From NCBI GenBank assembly GCA_021786815.1, contig JAJYMR010000339.1, positions 1 to 6,912 of the forward strand: DNA of 6,912 nucleotides, in the 5' to 3' direction. Each line of letters starts with the position of its first letter. Within the stretch, counting starts at the first letter, position 1. Of this stretch, positions 1 through 6,354 are shown piece by piece. Source of the stretch: Deltaproteobacteria bacterium (lineage in GTDB: Bacteria > Desulfobacterota > Binatia > Binatales > Binataceae). The notes beneath the pieces were generated by a model. It was not told where the DNA came from. It searched no databases and worked only from the letters and a program-made list of their open reading frames with translations. The translations under genes were made by a program, and so were the position numbers.

Positions 1-1
1 G

Positions 2-604
2 ATGCTCTGCCGGCAGAAGGAGCAACTGACTCCGCGACAGGCGGAACTCGCGCGCACGATCGTCGAGGAGTGCACGCGGATGAAGCAGCTCACCGACAAC
101 CTGCTCAACCTGGCGCGCGGCACTCCGGCTTTGATCGCGCTTCAGAAGGAACGGCTCGATCTGGCGCGTATCGCCGGCGAGGTCTGCGACCGCTTCGTCA
201 TCCAGCTCCAGGAAAAACATGTCGTCCTGGAGAAAAGAATCGACCAGGTTCCGGAAATCCTCGGCGATTCGGTCAAGCTTTCCTGGGTGCTGTCCAACCT
301 GATCGGCAACGCGCTTCGCTACACGCCGGCCGGCGGTCGTATCGAGGTCGGCGCGCACGCGGCAAACGGCGCGGTCAGGCTCGAAGTGGAGGATTCGGGC
401 CCGGGAATCCCACCTGAGCTTCGCGCGCATATCTTCGAACGGTTCGCCCAGTACGGCGACGGCGCGCAGCGCGGCTCGGCGGGCCTCGGCCTCGCGATCG
501 TCAAGGATATCGTTGAAGCGCACGGCGGCAGGATCTTCCTGCAGGACGCCAACGGGCACGGAAGCCGCTTCATCGTGGAACTGCCGGCGGCGTCGGAACT
601 CTGA
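2..604 (+). CDS. Sensor histidine kinase, C-terminal part (KinB-like), 5' truncated by window edge
   Basis: The visible 200 residues hold the end of the HisKA dimerisation helix (about 8-40) and a complete HATPase_c domain (about 85-197). The N box contains Asn99 and Asn103, the G1 box is DSGPG at 131-135, the F box is IFERF at 144-148, and the G2 box GSAGLGL at 158-164 closes the ATP lid. The phosphoacceptor His and any sensor or membrane region lie upstream of the window, so the Met at position 2 is probably internal. The kinase should autophosphorylate on that His and pass phosphate to the regulator encoded next. Its TGA overlaps the ATG of that regulator (ATGA, 603-606), so the two are almost certainly co-translated. 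The second dimerisation helix, with its RMK...LLNLAR pattern, recalls KinB of Pseudomonas; that resemblance is from memory. The stimulus cannot be inferred. Confidence 0.93.
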   Translation: MLCRQKEQLTPRQAELARTIVEECTRMKQLTDNLLNLARGTPALIALQKERLDLARIAGEVCDRFVIQLQEKHVVLEKRIDQVPEILGDSVKLSWVLSNLIGNALRYTPAGGRIEVGAHAANGAVRLEVEDSGPGIPPELRAHIFERFAQYGDGAQRGSAGLGLAIVKDIVEAHGGRIFLQDANGHGSRFIVELPAASEL

Positions 605-1938
605 TGGCACGGCTGCTCATCGTCGACGACGAGAAAAACATCCGGCGCAACCTGGTCGCCTTTTTCGAGTCGTGCGGACACCGGGCGGGCGCCGCGGCGA
701 GCGGTGCCGAAGCGCTAGGTGCGCTTGGCGAGAGCGCCTTCGAGCTCGTGCTCACAGACTACAGGATGGCCGAGATGAACGGGCTCGAGCTCCTGCGCGA
801 GATAAAGCGCCGGCGTCCCGACACGCTGGTCATACTGATGACCGCGTACGCGACGGTCGAGAACGCGGTCGAGGCGATGAAGGCCGGCGCCTACGACTAC
901 CTGACGAAGCCGTTTTCGCTCGCCCAGATACAGCACGTGGTGGAGCGCGCGCTCGAATTCAGGGCTCTCAAGGTCGAGAACCGGGCGCTGCGCGAAACGG
1001 TCGAGGAAGCGCCGCTGCTCGGCTCGGAAAGTGCCGCGATGCTGCGTTTGCTCGACACGGCGCGCCACGCCGCGGAGAGCGACGCGACGATTCTGCTTAC
1101 GGGAGAAAGCGGCACCGGCAAGAACGTGCTCGCGGCGCAGATCCATCGATGGAGTCCGCGGCGCGACCGGACCTTTGTCGTCGTCAACTGCACGACACTC
1201 TCGGAGCAGTTGCTCGAAAGCGAGCTGTTCGGCCACGTGCGCGGCGCGTTCACCGGCGCGATAAAGGACAAGCCGGGGCGCCTGGAGGCGGCAGACGGCG
1301 GGACGGTTTTCCTCGACGAGATAGCCGATTTGACCCCGGCGCTTCAGACCAAGTTCCTGCGCTTCGTGCAGGAGCACAATTTCGAGCGCGTCGGCAGCGG
1401 CGACACTATCCGCGTGGACGCCAGGATTATCGCGGCCTCCAATCGCGATCTCGAAACCGAGGTTGCTGCGCGCCGCTTCCGCGAGGATCTCTATTACCGC
1501 CTGAACGTCATTACCCTGCGGGTGCCGGCCCTGCGCGAGCGCAGGGAGGACATCCTGCCGCTGGCGGAGTGGCTTCTGCGCGCGGCAGCGATACGCAATC
1601 GCCGTCCGCCGGTTCGTCTCTCGCCTGAAGCGGCGTCGGCGATAGTGAATTACCAGTGGCCCGGCAACGTGCGCGAACTGCGCAACGCGCTAGAGCGTGC
1701 GGTTGTGCTGAGCCACGCCGACGTGGTCAGTCCCGAAGACCTGCCCGACGCGATTTTTCGTCCCGGGGCGGGACTCGCGCCCGAGCGCGCAACCCATGCT
1801 GCCAGCCTGGAGGATGTCGAGCGCGAGCACATCGCCCGCGTGCTGGCCGAAAGCGCCACGCTCGAGGAGGCAGCGGCGACGCTCGGGATCAACGTGACCA
1901 CGCTGTGGCGCAAGCGAAGGCGCTACCGAATCGACTGA
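604..1938 (+). CDS. Sigma-54-dependent response regulator, NtrC family, AlgB-like
   Basis: This is a 444-residue, three-domain activator of full family length. The receiver domain (1-115) has the acidic pair Asp8/Asp9, phosphoacceptor Asp52, Thr80 and Lys102. The AAA+ domain (about 137-365) has Walker A GESGTGKN at 167-174, the sigma-54 contact loop GAFTGA at 214-219, Walker B with Asp238-Glu239, arginine-finger candidates Arg293/Arg299, and sensor II PGNVREL at 353-359. A Fis-type helix-turn-helix occupies about 418-440. Phosphorylated oligomers should hydrolyse ATP to open sigma-54 RNA polymerase promoters. The start overlaps the kinase stop and has no clear Shine-Dalgarno, which fits translational coupling. 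Position 174 is Asn where most relatives have Glu; AlgB proteins also deviate here, as I recall. The short acidic linker and the WRKRRRY end also look AlgB-like. No alginate genes are present, so the regulon is unknown. Confidence 0.96.
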   Translation: MARLLIVDDEKNIRRNLVAFFESCGHRAGAAASGAEALGALGESAFELVLTDYRMAEMNGLELLREIKRRRPDTLVILMTAYATVENAVEAMKAGAYDYLTKPFSLAQIQHVVERALEFRALKVENRALRETVEEAPLLGSESAAMLRLLDTARHAAESDATILLTGESGTGKNVLAAQIHRWSPRRDRTFVVVNCTTLSEQLLESELFGHVRGAFTGAIKDKPGRLEAADGGTVFLDEIADLTPALQTKFLRFVQEHNFERVGSGDTIRVDARIIAASNRDLETEVAARRFREDLYYRLNVITLRVPALRERREDILPLAEWLLRAAAIRNRRPPVRLSPEAASAIVNYQWPGNVRELRNALERAVVLSHADVVSPEDLPDAIFRPGAGLAPERATHAASLEDVEREHIARVLAESATLEEAAATLGINVTTLWRKRRRYRID

Positions 1939-1962
1939 GGCAGCCACACCGGTTCGACGCAG

Positions 1963-1988
1963 GCCGGCGCGTCTTCCCGGGCGCCGGC
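1963..1988. repeat. Perfect 8-bp inverted repeat in convergent gap, possible weak bidirectional terminator
   Basis: GCCGGCGC (1963-1970) and GCGCCGGC (1981-1988) are exact reverse complements around a 10-base loop. They sit between the stop of the response regulator (1938) and the stop of the convergent P450 gene (2033). That is the expected place for a shared terminator and the stem is all G/C, but neither strand has a T tract after it. Intrinsic termination is therefore doubtful; it may only protect 3' ends or reflect high GC. Confidence 0.35.
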
Positions 1989-2032
1989 AGCCCGCGCCAT
2001 CGTGTGAAATCGAAACCGGCCGGAAATGCCGC

Positions 2033-3259
2033 CTAGGCCGGCGTAAGGCGCATCGGCAACCGCGCGTACGAACGCGCCACGAAGCTCGAATGCAGCGGGA
2101 GCGGCGCGTCGTTCGTCAACTCGAAGCTCCGCGTCCGCGCGAGCATCGCGCTCAGCACCACGCATCCTTCGAGGGTCGCCAGGTGGGACCCGATGCATGA
2201 GTGCGCGCCGATGCCGAAGGCGATATGCGGGTTATACGCGCGTCCGACGTCGAATTCGTCGGGCTCTTCGAAGACGGTCTCGTCGCGGTTCGCCGAGCCG
2301 ATCCACACCAGCACGAACTGGCCGGGCTCGACCCGCCGGCCGTGCAACTCCGTCGGCTTCGCGGCCAGGCGCGGCATCGCCTGCACTGGAGAAGCGAAAC
2401 GCAGGACTTCATCGACAGCGGTCGGAACCAGGCCCGGGTCTTCGCGCAGCCGCGCGAGCTGGTCGGGATGGGCCAGAAGCTCGACCACCATGTTGCTGAT
2501 AAGCGCGGTCGTGGACGCGTTGCCGGCGAGCAGAAGCACGGTGAGCATCTGGAGCAGTTCCGGAAATGTCATCTGCGCGCCGTTACTTTGGACGGCCACG
2601 AGCGCCGAGGTCAGGTCTTCGCGCGGCTCGGCGCGGCGCTCTTCGACCAGGGTCCGGAAGTACGCGTGCATCGCGCGCGTGGCGGCGATATGCCGCTCGA
2701 CAAGCTCCGGGCCGGGAAGGCTGAGCACGCCCTGCATCTGGCTCTGCGCGAGCTCGCGCGACCATTGCTGGAACTTCGGGGCGTCCTCGGCCGGAACGCC
2801 GAGCAGTTGCGCGATGACCCAGATGGGGAACGGGGCGGTGAGCGCGGGCACCAGATCCACTTCGCCCTGCTCGAGCGCCTTATCGAGCAAATCGTTGACC
2901 GCCGCGCGCATCGCAGGCACGAGCGCGCGCACTATCCTTGGCGTGAAGGCCTTGTTCACGAGCGAACGCAGGCGGCGATGGTAATCGCCGTCGGAGGTGG
3001 CGAAAAACGGCGGCATCTCCTCGGCAAGCTCGGGATGCTCGAAAAGGTAGGGTTGTATGACCCGGGCGAAATTGCTCGACCAGATGTCGGCGTCCTTCAG
3101 GATCTCGACGGCGTCGGCGTAGCGGAACACGGACAGCACCGGCAGCCCGCTATGCTCATAGACGGGGAACTCACGCCGCGCACGATCGTACAGCGGAAAC
3201 GGACGCCGTCTGGTGGCTTCATCCAGCGGGTCAAAGGCGAAGTTCTGGGCCAGGTCCAT
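2033..3259 (-). CDS. Cytochrome P450, soluble bacterial class
   Basis: The 408-residue protein has the usual length of a soluble bacterial P450 and no N-terminal membrane anchor. Visible motifs, in order, are the C-helix segment HRRLRSLVNKAFTPR (94-108), the I-helix AGNAST (245-250), the K-helix ExxR (Glu284, Arg287), and the heme loop FGIGAHSCIG (348-357) with axial ligand Cys355. It should use electrons from a ferredoxin or similar partner to oxidise a small lipophilic molecule; neither partner nor substrate gene is nearby. The I-helix is odd: the acidic residue before the conserved Thr is Ala248 and the Thr is Ser249, so the usual proton-delivery pair is missing. The ATG at 3259 is supported by GGGAG (3266-3270 on this strand) at a 6-base spacing. 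It is divergent from the ClpX-like zinc-finger gene and convergent with the response regulator. The subfamily cannot be assigned by eye. Confidence 0.96.
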   Translation of the reverse strand: MDLAQNFAFDPLDEATRRRPFPLYDRARREFPVYEHSGLPVLSVFRYADAVEILKDADIWSSNFARVIQPYLFEHPELAEEMPPFFATSDGDYHRRLRSLVNKAFTPRIVRALVPAMRAAVNDLLDKALEQGEVDLVPALTAPFPIWVIAQLLGVPAEDAPKFQQWSRELAQSQMQGVLSLPGPELVERHIAATRAMHAYFRTLVEERRAEPREDLTSALVAVQSNGAQMTFPELLQMLTVLLLAGNASTTALISNMVVELLAHPDQLARLREDPGLVPTAVDEVLRFASPVQAMPRLAAKPTELHGRRVEPGQFVLVWIGSANRDETVFEEPDEFDVGRAYNPHIAFGIGAHSCIGSHLATLEGCVVLSAMLARTRSFELTNDAPLPLHSSFVARSYARLPMRLTPA

Positions 3260-3274
3260 GTCTTTCTCCCGAGG

Positions 3275-3289
3275 TTCCGGTTGCCGGAA
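3275..3289. promoter_or_regulatory. Inverted repeat upstream of P450 gene, candidate operator or 5' UTR hairpin
   Basis: TTCCGG-TTG-CCGGAA is a perfect 6-bp inverted repeat with a 3-base centre. It lies 16 bases before the P450 start codon and 4 bases beyond its GGGAG ribosome binding site. It could be a repressor half-site pair or, in the mRNA, a small hairpin next to the ribosome site. No convincing -35/-10 pair was found in the rest of the 255-base divergent gap (3260-3514). Confidence 0.35.
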
Positions 3290-3514
3290 ACGTGGCTGAT
3301 TTTTGTCCGAATTGTTAAGCGATTCCAGAGGGTGCGCAAAAAAGAACCGTTACGGGACAGCCGGCCGCACTGCCGCGCCGTTTGGGCAGGGTTGATGCCG
3401 GTGGCGAGCGGATTCGAAGAACAAGCGCGGGCGCCGGGGCGCACGCGTATCCTCGTCGCCGCGGAAGTGCTATCGCATCGAGTTGACGATCCCACCAGCC
3501 CGGGAGAGGGACGC

Positions 3515-3691
3515 ATGGACAAGGATGACACGCTCAGATGCTCGTTTTGCGGAAGGAACGGCGACGAGGTGGCGTACCTGCTCGCCGGGGGAGCGCAAAA
3601 CGTTTACATCTGCGGCGACTGCGTCGACACCTGTGTCGACATAATCAACCGCGAGAAGTCAAGCGGCCACACCCCGCCCGCGTCGCGCTGA
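3515..3691 (+). CDS. Stand-alone ClpX-type zinc-binding domain protein (58 aa)
   Basis: Nearly the whole protein is one C4 zinc-binding domain of the ClpX N-terminal type. Cys9-x2-Cys12 and Cys33-x2-Cys36 are the metal ligands, with the typical flanks CSFCGR and VYIC..CVDTCVDII; an extra Cys40 matches the position often Cys in ClpX. After residue 48 only a short polar tail remains, with no Walker motifs or AAA+ domain. In ClpX this domain dimerises and binds substrates and adaptors, so a solo copy could bind ClpX, a client, or another partner; that role is inference. The ATG at 3515 has GGGAGAGGG (3502-3510) four bases upstream. The same frame stays open upstream to 2201, but that stretch is antisense to the P450 gene and resembles no family. 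The gene is divergent from the P450, and arsR follows after 128 bases. It is either a genuine small protein or, less likely, the relic of a clpX duplication. Confidence 0.85.
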   Translation: MDKDDTLRCSFCGRNGDEVAYLLAGGAQNVYICGDCVDTCVDIINREKSSGHTPPASR

Positions 3692-3783
3692 GGCGCGAGG
3701 AATCGAACTCGGGCTGAGCATCGCCCCCGAACCGTTCTTTTCGGCTTTGCGAGGATGCGACTCCGCGAGCACGCATTCTTCGG

Positions 3784-3818
3784 TTGACGTTCCCAATTAT
3801 GTTCGATAATTCATGAAT
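3784..3818 (+). promoter_or_regulatory. Candidate arsR promoter with overlapping operator palindromes
   Basis: A short AT-rich island in GC-rich surroundings lies directly before arsR. TTGACG (3784-3789) resembles a -35 box. GATAAT (3805-3810, 15-base spacer) or TAATTC (3807-3812, 17-base spacer) could be the -10. A perfect inverted repeat AATTAT-GTTCG-ATAATT (3795-3811) covers the -10, and a second 10-bp palindrome ATTCATGAAT (3809-3818) abuts the start codon. ArsR-family repressors typically bind AT-rich dyads over their own promoter, so autoregulation is likely; the exact boxes are inferred. Confidence 0.5.
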
Positions 3819-3819
3819 A

Positions 3820-4215
3820 ATGAAAGAATCAGACGCGGTCGCGGAGCTTGCCGCGCTAGCCCATGAGACGCGGCTTAGAGTTTTCCGGATTCTGGTTCAG
3901 GCGGGGCACGAAGGCGTTGCGGCGGGGCGTCTTGCCTCGCAGCTTGGCCTCGCCGCGCCGACGCTGTCTTTTCATCTCGCGCAACTTGCGCATGCGAACC
4001 TGGCGACGGCGCGTCGCGTCGGACGTTCGATAATCTACGCGGCCAATTATCCCGCGATTAACCGCCTGCTCTCGTATCTCACGGAAAACTGTTGCGGCGG
4101 AAGGCCTGAGATTTGCCTGCCCGTGCAGTTCGCGTCCGCATCGTGCGCGCCGGTTCGCCGACCGTGCACGGGCGCGCATGAATCGAAGGCCGCAAACGCG
4201 GCCACGAGGCGGTAG
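3820..4215 (+). CDS. arsR: ArsR/SmtB-family arsenite-responsive repressor
   Basis: This 131-residue protein has a winged helix-turn-helix: an N-terminal helix with ALAHETRLRVFRIL (12-25), a recognition region APTLSFHLAQL (46-56), and a wing around RRVGRSIIYAAN (65-76). It should repress the ars operon and release DNA when As(III) or Sb(III) binds. The likely metalloid site is Cys91-Cys92 in TENCCGG plus Cys99, the arrangement known for the Acidithiobacillus ferrooxidans ArsR type rather than the E. coli helix-3 CxC type. The tail (100-131) is longer than needed and carries two more cysteines, Cys109 and Cys116. ATG 3820 is the only plausible start, because an in-frame TGA lies at 3814-3816. 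No Shine-Dalgarno precedes it and the promoter is very close, so a leaderless mRNA is possible. arsC follows 3 bases after the stop. Confidence 0.94.
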   Translation: MKESDAVAELAALAHETRLRVFRILVQAGHEGVAAGRLASQLGLAAPTLSFHLAQLAHANLATARRVGRSIIYAANYPAINRLLSYLTENCCGGRPEICLPVQFASASCAPVRRPCTGAHESKAANAATRR

Positions 4216-4218
4216 GCG

Positions 4219-4740
4219 ATGTCATCCAGGATTAGCAACGTACTATTTCTCTGCACTGGCAATTCCGCGCGAAGCATCATGGCCGAAGCGCTGCTCAGCC
4301 GTTACGGCGAGGCGCGTTTTCGCGCGTTTAGCGCCGGAAGCAGGCCGCGCGGCGAGGTGAACCCGCTCGCAATCCGGCTGCTCAGCGAACATGGTTTTCC
4401 GGTCGAGGGATTGCGCAGCAAAAGCTGGGACGAATTCGCGCGCCCCGGCGCGCCCGCAATGGATTTCATCATAACCGTGTGCGACAACGCCGCGGGCGAG
4501 GTCTGTCCCGTATGGCCGGGCCATCCGGCTACCGCGCACTGGGGAGTCGAAGACCCGGCCGAGGCGTGCGGCACCGAACAGGAGCGGATGGCGGCGTTTC
4601 GACGTGTATTTGCCTTGCTCGAGGAGCGGGTAAGGATGCTGGTCGCGATACGGCCGGAGACGCTTGGCCGCGCAGCGATGGAAGAGCGGCTGCGCGCGAT
4701 CGGCGCGGGCGATGAATGCGCGGAGGGAGAGGGCCAATGA
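4219..4740 (+). CDS. arsC: Arsenate reductase, low-molecular-weight tyrosine phosphatase type
   Basis: The 173-residue cytoplasmic enzyme reduces arsenate to arsenite for export by the neighbouring Acr3. The N-terminal P-loop CTGNSARS is a CX5R motif with nucleophile Cys12 and Arg18. The resolving cysteines of the redox relay are probably Cys88 (ITVCDN) and Cys96 (EVCPVWPG). The Asp-Pro loop near the middle is EDPAEA with Asp112, matching the catalytic acid of this fold. These features place it in the thioredoxin-coupled ArsC family and not the glutaredoxin-dependent E. coli type. A weak GAGG (4206-4209) lies 9 bases before the ATG, and translation is probably coupled to arsR, which ends 3 bases upstream. 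Its TGA overlaps the acr3 ATG. The C-terminal tail after about 150 is charged and ends in an acidic run with Cys167, which has no evident role. Confidence 0.94.
   Translation: MSSRISNVLFLCTGNSARSIMAEALLSRYGEARFRAFSAGSRPRGEVNPLAIRLLSEHGFPVEGLRSKSWDEFARPGAPAMDFIITVCDNAAGEVCPVWPGHPATAHWGVEDPAEACGTEQERMAAFRRVFALLEERVRMLVAIRPETLGRAAMEERLRAIGAGDECAEGEGQ
4722..4733 (+). promoter_or_regulatory. Ribosome binding site deciding the acr3 start
   Basis: The purine-rich run GGAGGGAGAGGG ends 3 bases before ATG 4737. An in-frame ATG at 4716 would lengthen Acr3 by 7 residues but lies before this site and has no Shine-Dalgarno of its own. ATG 4737 also forms an ATGA overlap with the arsC stop, so it is the preferred start. 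Confidence 0.7.
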
Positions 4741-5873
4741 AAGCGCGATGTGCCGGAGCGCCCGCTGTCGAGCCGATCCGCGCCGTGGCGGGACGGCTTT
4801 CGCTGCTGGATCGGTTCCTGACGCTTTGGATTTTCCTCGCAATCGTTCTGGGAATCGGTGTTGGCTACGCGTTTCCGGGCCTGAGAAGCGGTTTTGACCG
4901 GCTGAGCGTGGGAACGACTTCGATTCCGATTGCGGCCGGGCTCATTCTGATGATGTATCCGCCGCTGGCCAAGGTGAATTACGACAAGCTCGGCCGGGTG
5001 TTCCGCGACTGGAAGATCCTCGGGCTTTCGCTCGCACAGAACTGGCTGGTCGGACCGCTGGTGATGTTTGCGCTGGCGATACTGTTCCTGCGCGGCCATC
5101 CGGATTACATGGTCGGGCTTATCCTGATTGGGCTTGCGCGATGTATCGCGATGGTGATCGTGTGGAACGATCTTGCGCGCGGGGATCCGGACTATTGCGC
5201 GGGGCTGGTCGCGTTCAATTCGGTCTTCCAGGTCTTCTTCTACTCGGTCTATGCGTATGTTTTCGTGACCATTCTTCCCGCGTGGCTTGGACTCGGCGGG
5301 GCGGTGGTCAATATAACGATCGGGCAAATCGCCGAGAGCGTGGGAATCTATCTAGGGATTCCGTTCGCCGCGGGTCTTGCGACGTGGCTGATCCTGGTGC
5401 CGCTCAAGGGGCGGCGATGGTACTACGAGCGTTTCGTCCCGCGTATCAGCCCGCTCGCGATGGGCGCGCTCCTGTTCACGATAGTCGTGATGTTTTCGCT
5501 CAAAGGGCAGGCGATAGTGCGGTTGCCGCTCGACGTGGTTCGTATCGCGGTCCCGCTGCTCTGTTACTTCACGCTGATGTTCGCGATCACGCTCGCGATG
5601 AGTATCCGCGCGGGCGCGTCGTATCCGCAGGCGGTCACGCTTTCATTCACTGCGGCCTCGAACAACTTCGAACTGGCTATCGCGGTCGCGGTCGCAACCT
5701 TCGGAATCGCAAGCGGAGAGGCGTTTGCCGCGGTTATCGGCCCGCTGGTCGAAGTTCCGGTGATGATTGGGCTGGTCGAGGTCGCGCTCAGGTTCGGGGC
5801 GAGATTCGCCCGGGAAAGCGGCGCGGTCGCGGCACCGGGCGCCCAAGACCGCTCGGCTTCGTCCGAGCGATAG
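4737..5873 (+). CDS. acr3: Acr3-family arsenite efflux permease
   Basis: A 378-residue integral membrane protein with about ten hydrophobic helices between residues 20 and 360. It belongs to the bile acid/arsenite/riboflavin transporter (BART) superfamily and exports arsenite across the inner membrane. The family hallmark GLARCIAMVIVWNDLARGDP (about 132-151) carries the essential thiol Cys136 in TM4, and SNNFELAIA (308-316) carries the conserved TM9 glutamate, Glu312. The soluble N-terminus (1-19) has one Cys, and the C-terminus after about 358 is a short polar tail. The start is set by the ATGA overlap with arsC and the upstream ribosome binding site. arsR, arsC and acr3 form a minimal and complete arsenate-resistance operon. 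No arsA ATPase or arsD is seen, consistent with Acr3 working as a secondary transporter driven by the proton-motive force. Confidence 0.97.
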   Translation: MKARCAGAPAVEPIRAVAGRLSLLDRFLTLWIFLAIVLGIGVGYAFPGLRSGFDRLSVGTTSIPIAAGLILMMYPPLAKVNYDKLGRVFRDWKILGLSLAQNWLVGPLVMFALAILFLRGHPDYMVGLILIGLARCIAMVIVWNDLARGDPDYCAGLVAFNSVFQVFFYSVYAYVFVTILPAWLGLGGAVVNITIGQIAESVGIYLGIPFAAGLATWLILVPLKGRRWYYERFVPRISPLAMGALLFTIVVMFSLKGQAIVRLPLDVVRIAVPLLCYFTLMFAITLAMSIRAGASYPQAVTLSFTAASNNFELAIAVAVATFGIASGEAFAAVIGPLVEVPVMIGLVEVALRFGARFARESGAVAAPGAQDRSASSER

Positions 5874-6082
5874 ATTCCCGCGCGCGGCATCCTTTCCGGC
5901 TTTACCCGGGGCGAGCCATAGGATTTGATAGGCGTAGCGGGCCGCGATTGCAGCGGATCACGGGCGGAAACGTCTAACAGGATGCGCTGGGCACGGACTG
6001 CAACGTCGGACCGGTAGCGGGCGATGCCGCGCCGACGGGGGCTGGGCTTTGAGCGCGCGGAATCCTAACCCAGGAGAATTAC

Positions 6083-6343
6083 ATGAAAGGACTTGCGGTT
6101 GCGGTTTTGATCTTGGGGCTGATCGTACTGGCTGGTGCGGCGGCGGCTTTGTTCATGATCGTGAGCCCGTCGGTGACTGTGATGCCGACCACGATCCTGA
6201 CCGGCGTGGTGGAAGCGCTGATTCTGCTTGCGCTTTGCAATATGGGGCTGGCCACGGTGGTGATCGCGCGATGCCTTGGGCGAAAGCCGGCGCATCAGGC
6301 ACCCGGCGCCGAGCCCGCGGCGCCGCCGGAGTTCCACGCGTAG
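6083..6343 (+). CDS. Small two-helix membrane protein of unknown function
   Basis: I do not recognise this 86-residue protein. Residues 1-30 (KGLAVAVLILGLIVLAGAAA onward) form one strongly hydrophobic helix and about 36-63 a second, joined by a short loop with PSVTVMPTT. After Arg63 comes a Pro/Ala-rich polar tail of roughly 20 residues. The first helix has a basic N-terminus and could pass for a signal anchor. Evidence that it is real is AGGAG (6072-6076) at a 6-base spacing from the ATG and a clean membrane-protein composition. It lies 209 bases after acr3 on the same strand, so it may be read from the ars transcript or from its own promoter, which I could not identify. One Cys (Cys52) lies inside the second helix and a second (Cys64) at its end. 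It converges with the alkyl-sulfatase-like gene, with 11 bases between the stops. Confidence 0.72.
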   Translation: MKGLAVAVLILGLIVLAGAAAALFMIVSPSVTVMPTTILTGVVEALILLALCNMGLATVVIARCLGRKPAHQAPGAEPAAPPEFHA

Positions 6344-6354
6344 AGAGCCGGCGT

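Noticed and set aside
513..1628. 371-codon open frame overlapping the kinase and response regulator
   Set aside because: Its product is Arg/Ala/Gly-rich low-complexity sequence with no family features, while the overlapping frame encodes a complete NtrC-family protein.
2201..3514. Long open frame on the + strand, antisense to the P450 and in frame with the zinc-finger gene
   Set aside because: The P450 on the other strand has all family motifs, the antisense translation matches nothing, and a strong ribosome binding site sits at the internal ATG 3515. It is a GC-driven shadow.
3727..3744. CCGAA-N8-TTCGG hairpin after the zinc-finger gene as a terminator
   Set aside because: The stem is only 5 bp and no T tract follows; too weak to call.
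3690..3765. tRNA-like T-loop on the - strand (GTTCGATTC, 3700-3708)
   Set aside because: No matching acceptor stem, D arm or anticodon arm can be built around it, and the T-stem pairs poorly.
5989..6003. Sigma-54-like site GGGCACGGACTGCAA upstream of the small membrane gene
   Set aside because: The GG and GC dinucleotides are 8 bases apart rather than the strict 10, so sigma-54 polymerase should not use it.
5874..6082. Gap between acr3 and the small membrane gene examined for a gene, terminator or RNA
   Set aside because: Only weak GC stems (for example CCGCGC 6027-6032 with GCGCGG 6055-6060, 22-base loop), no T tract and no open frame with a ribosome binding site.
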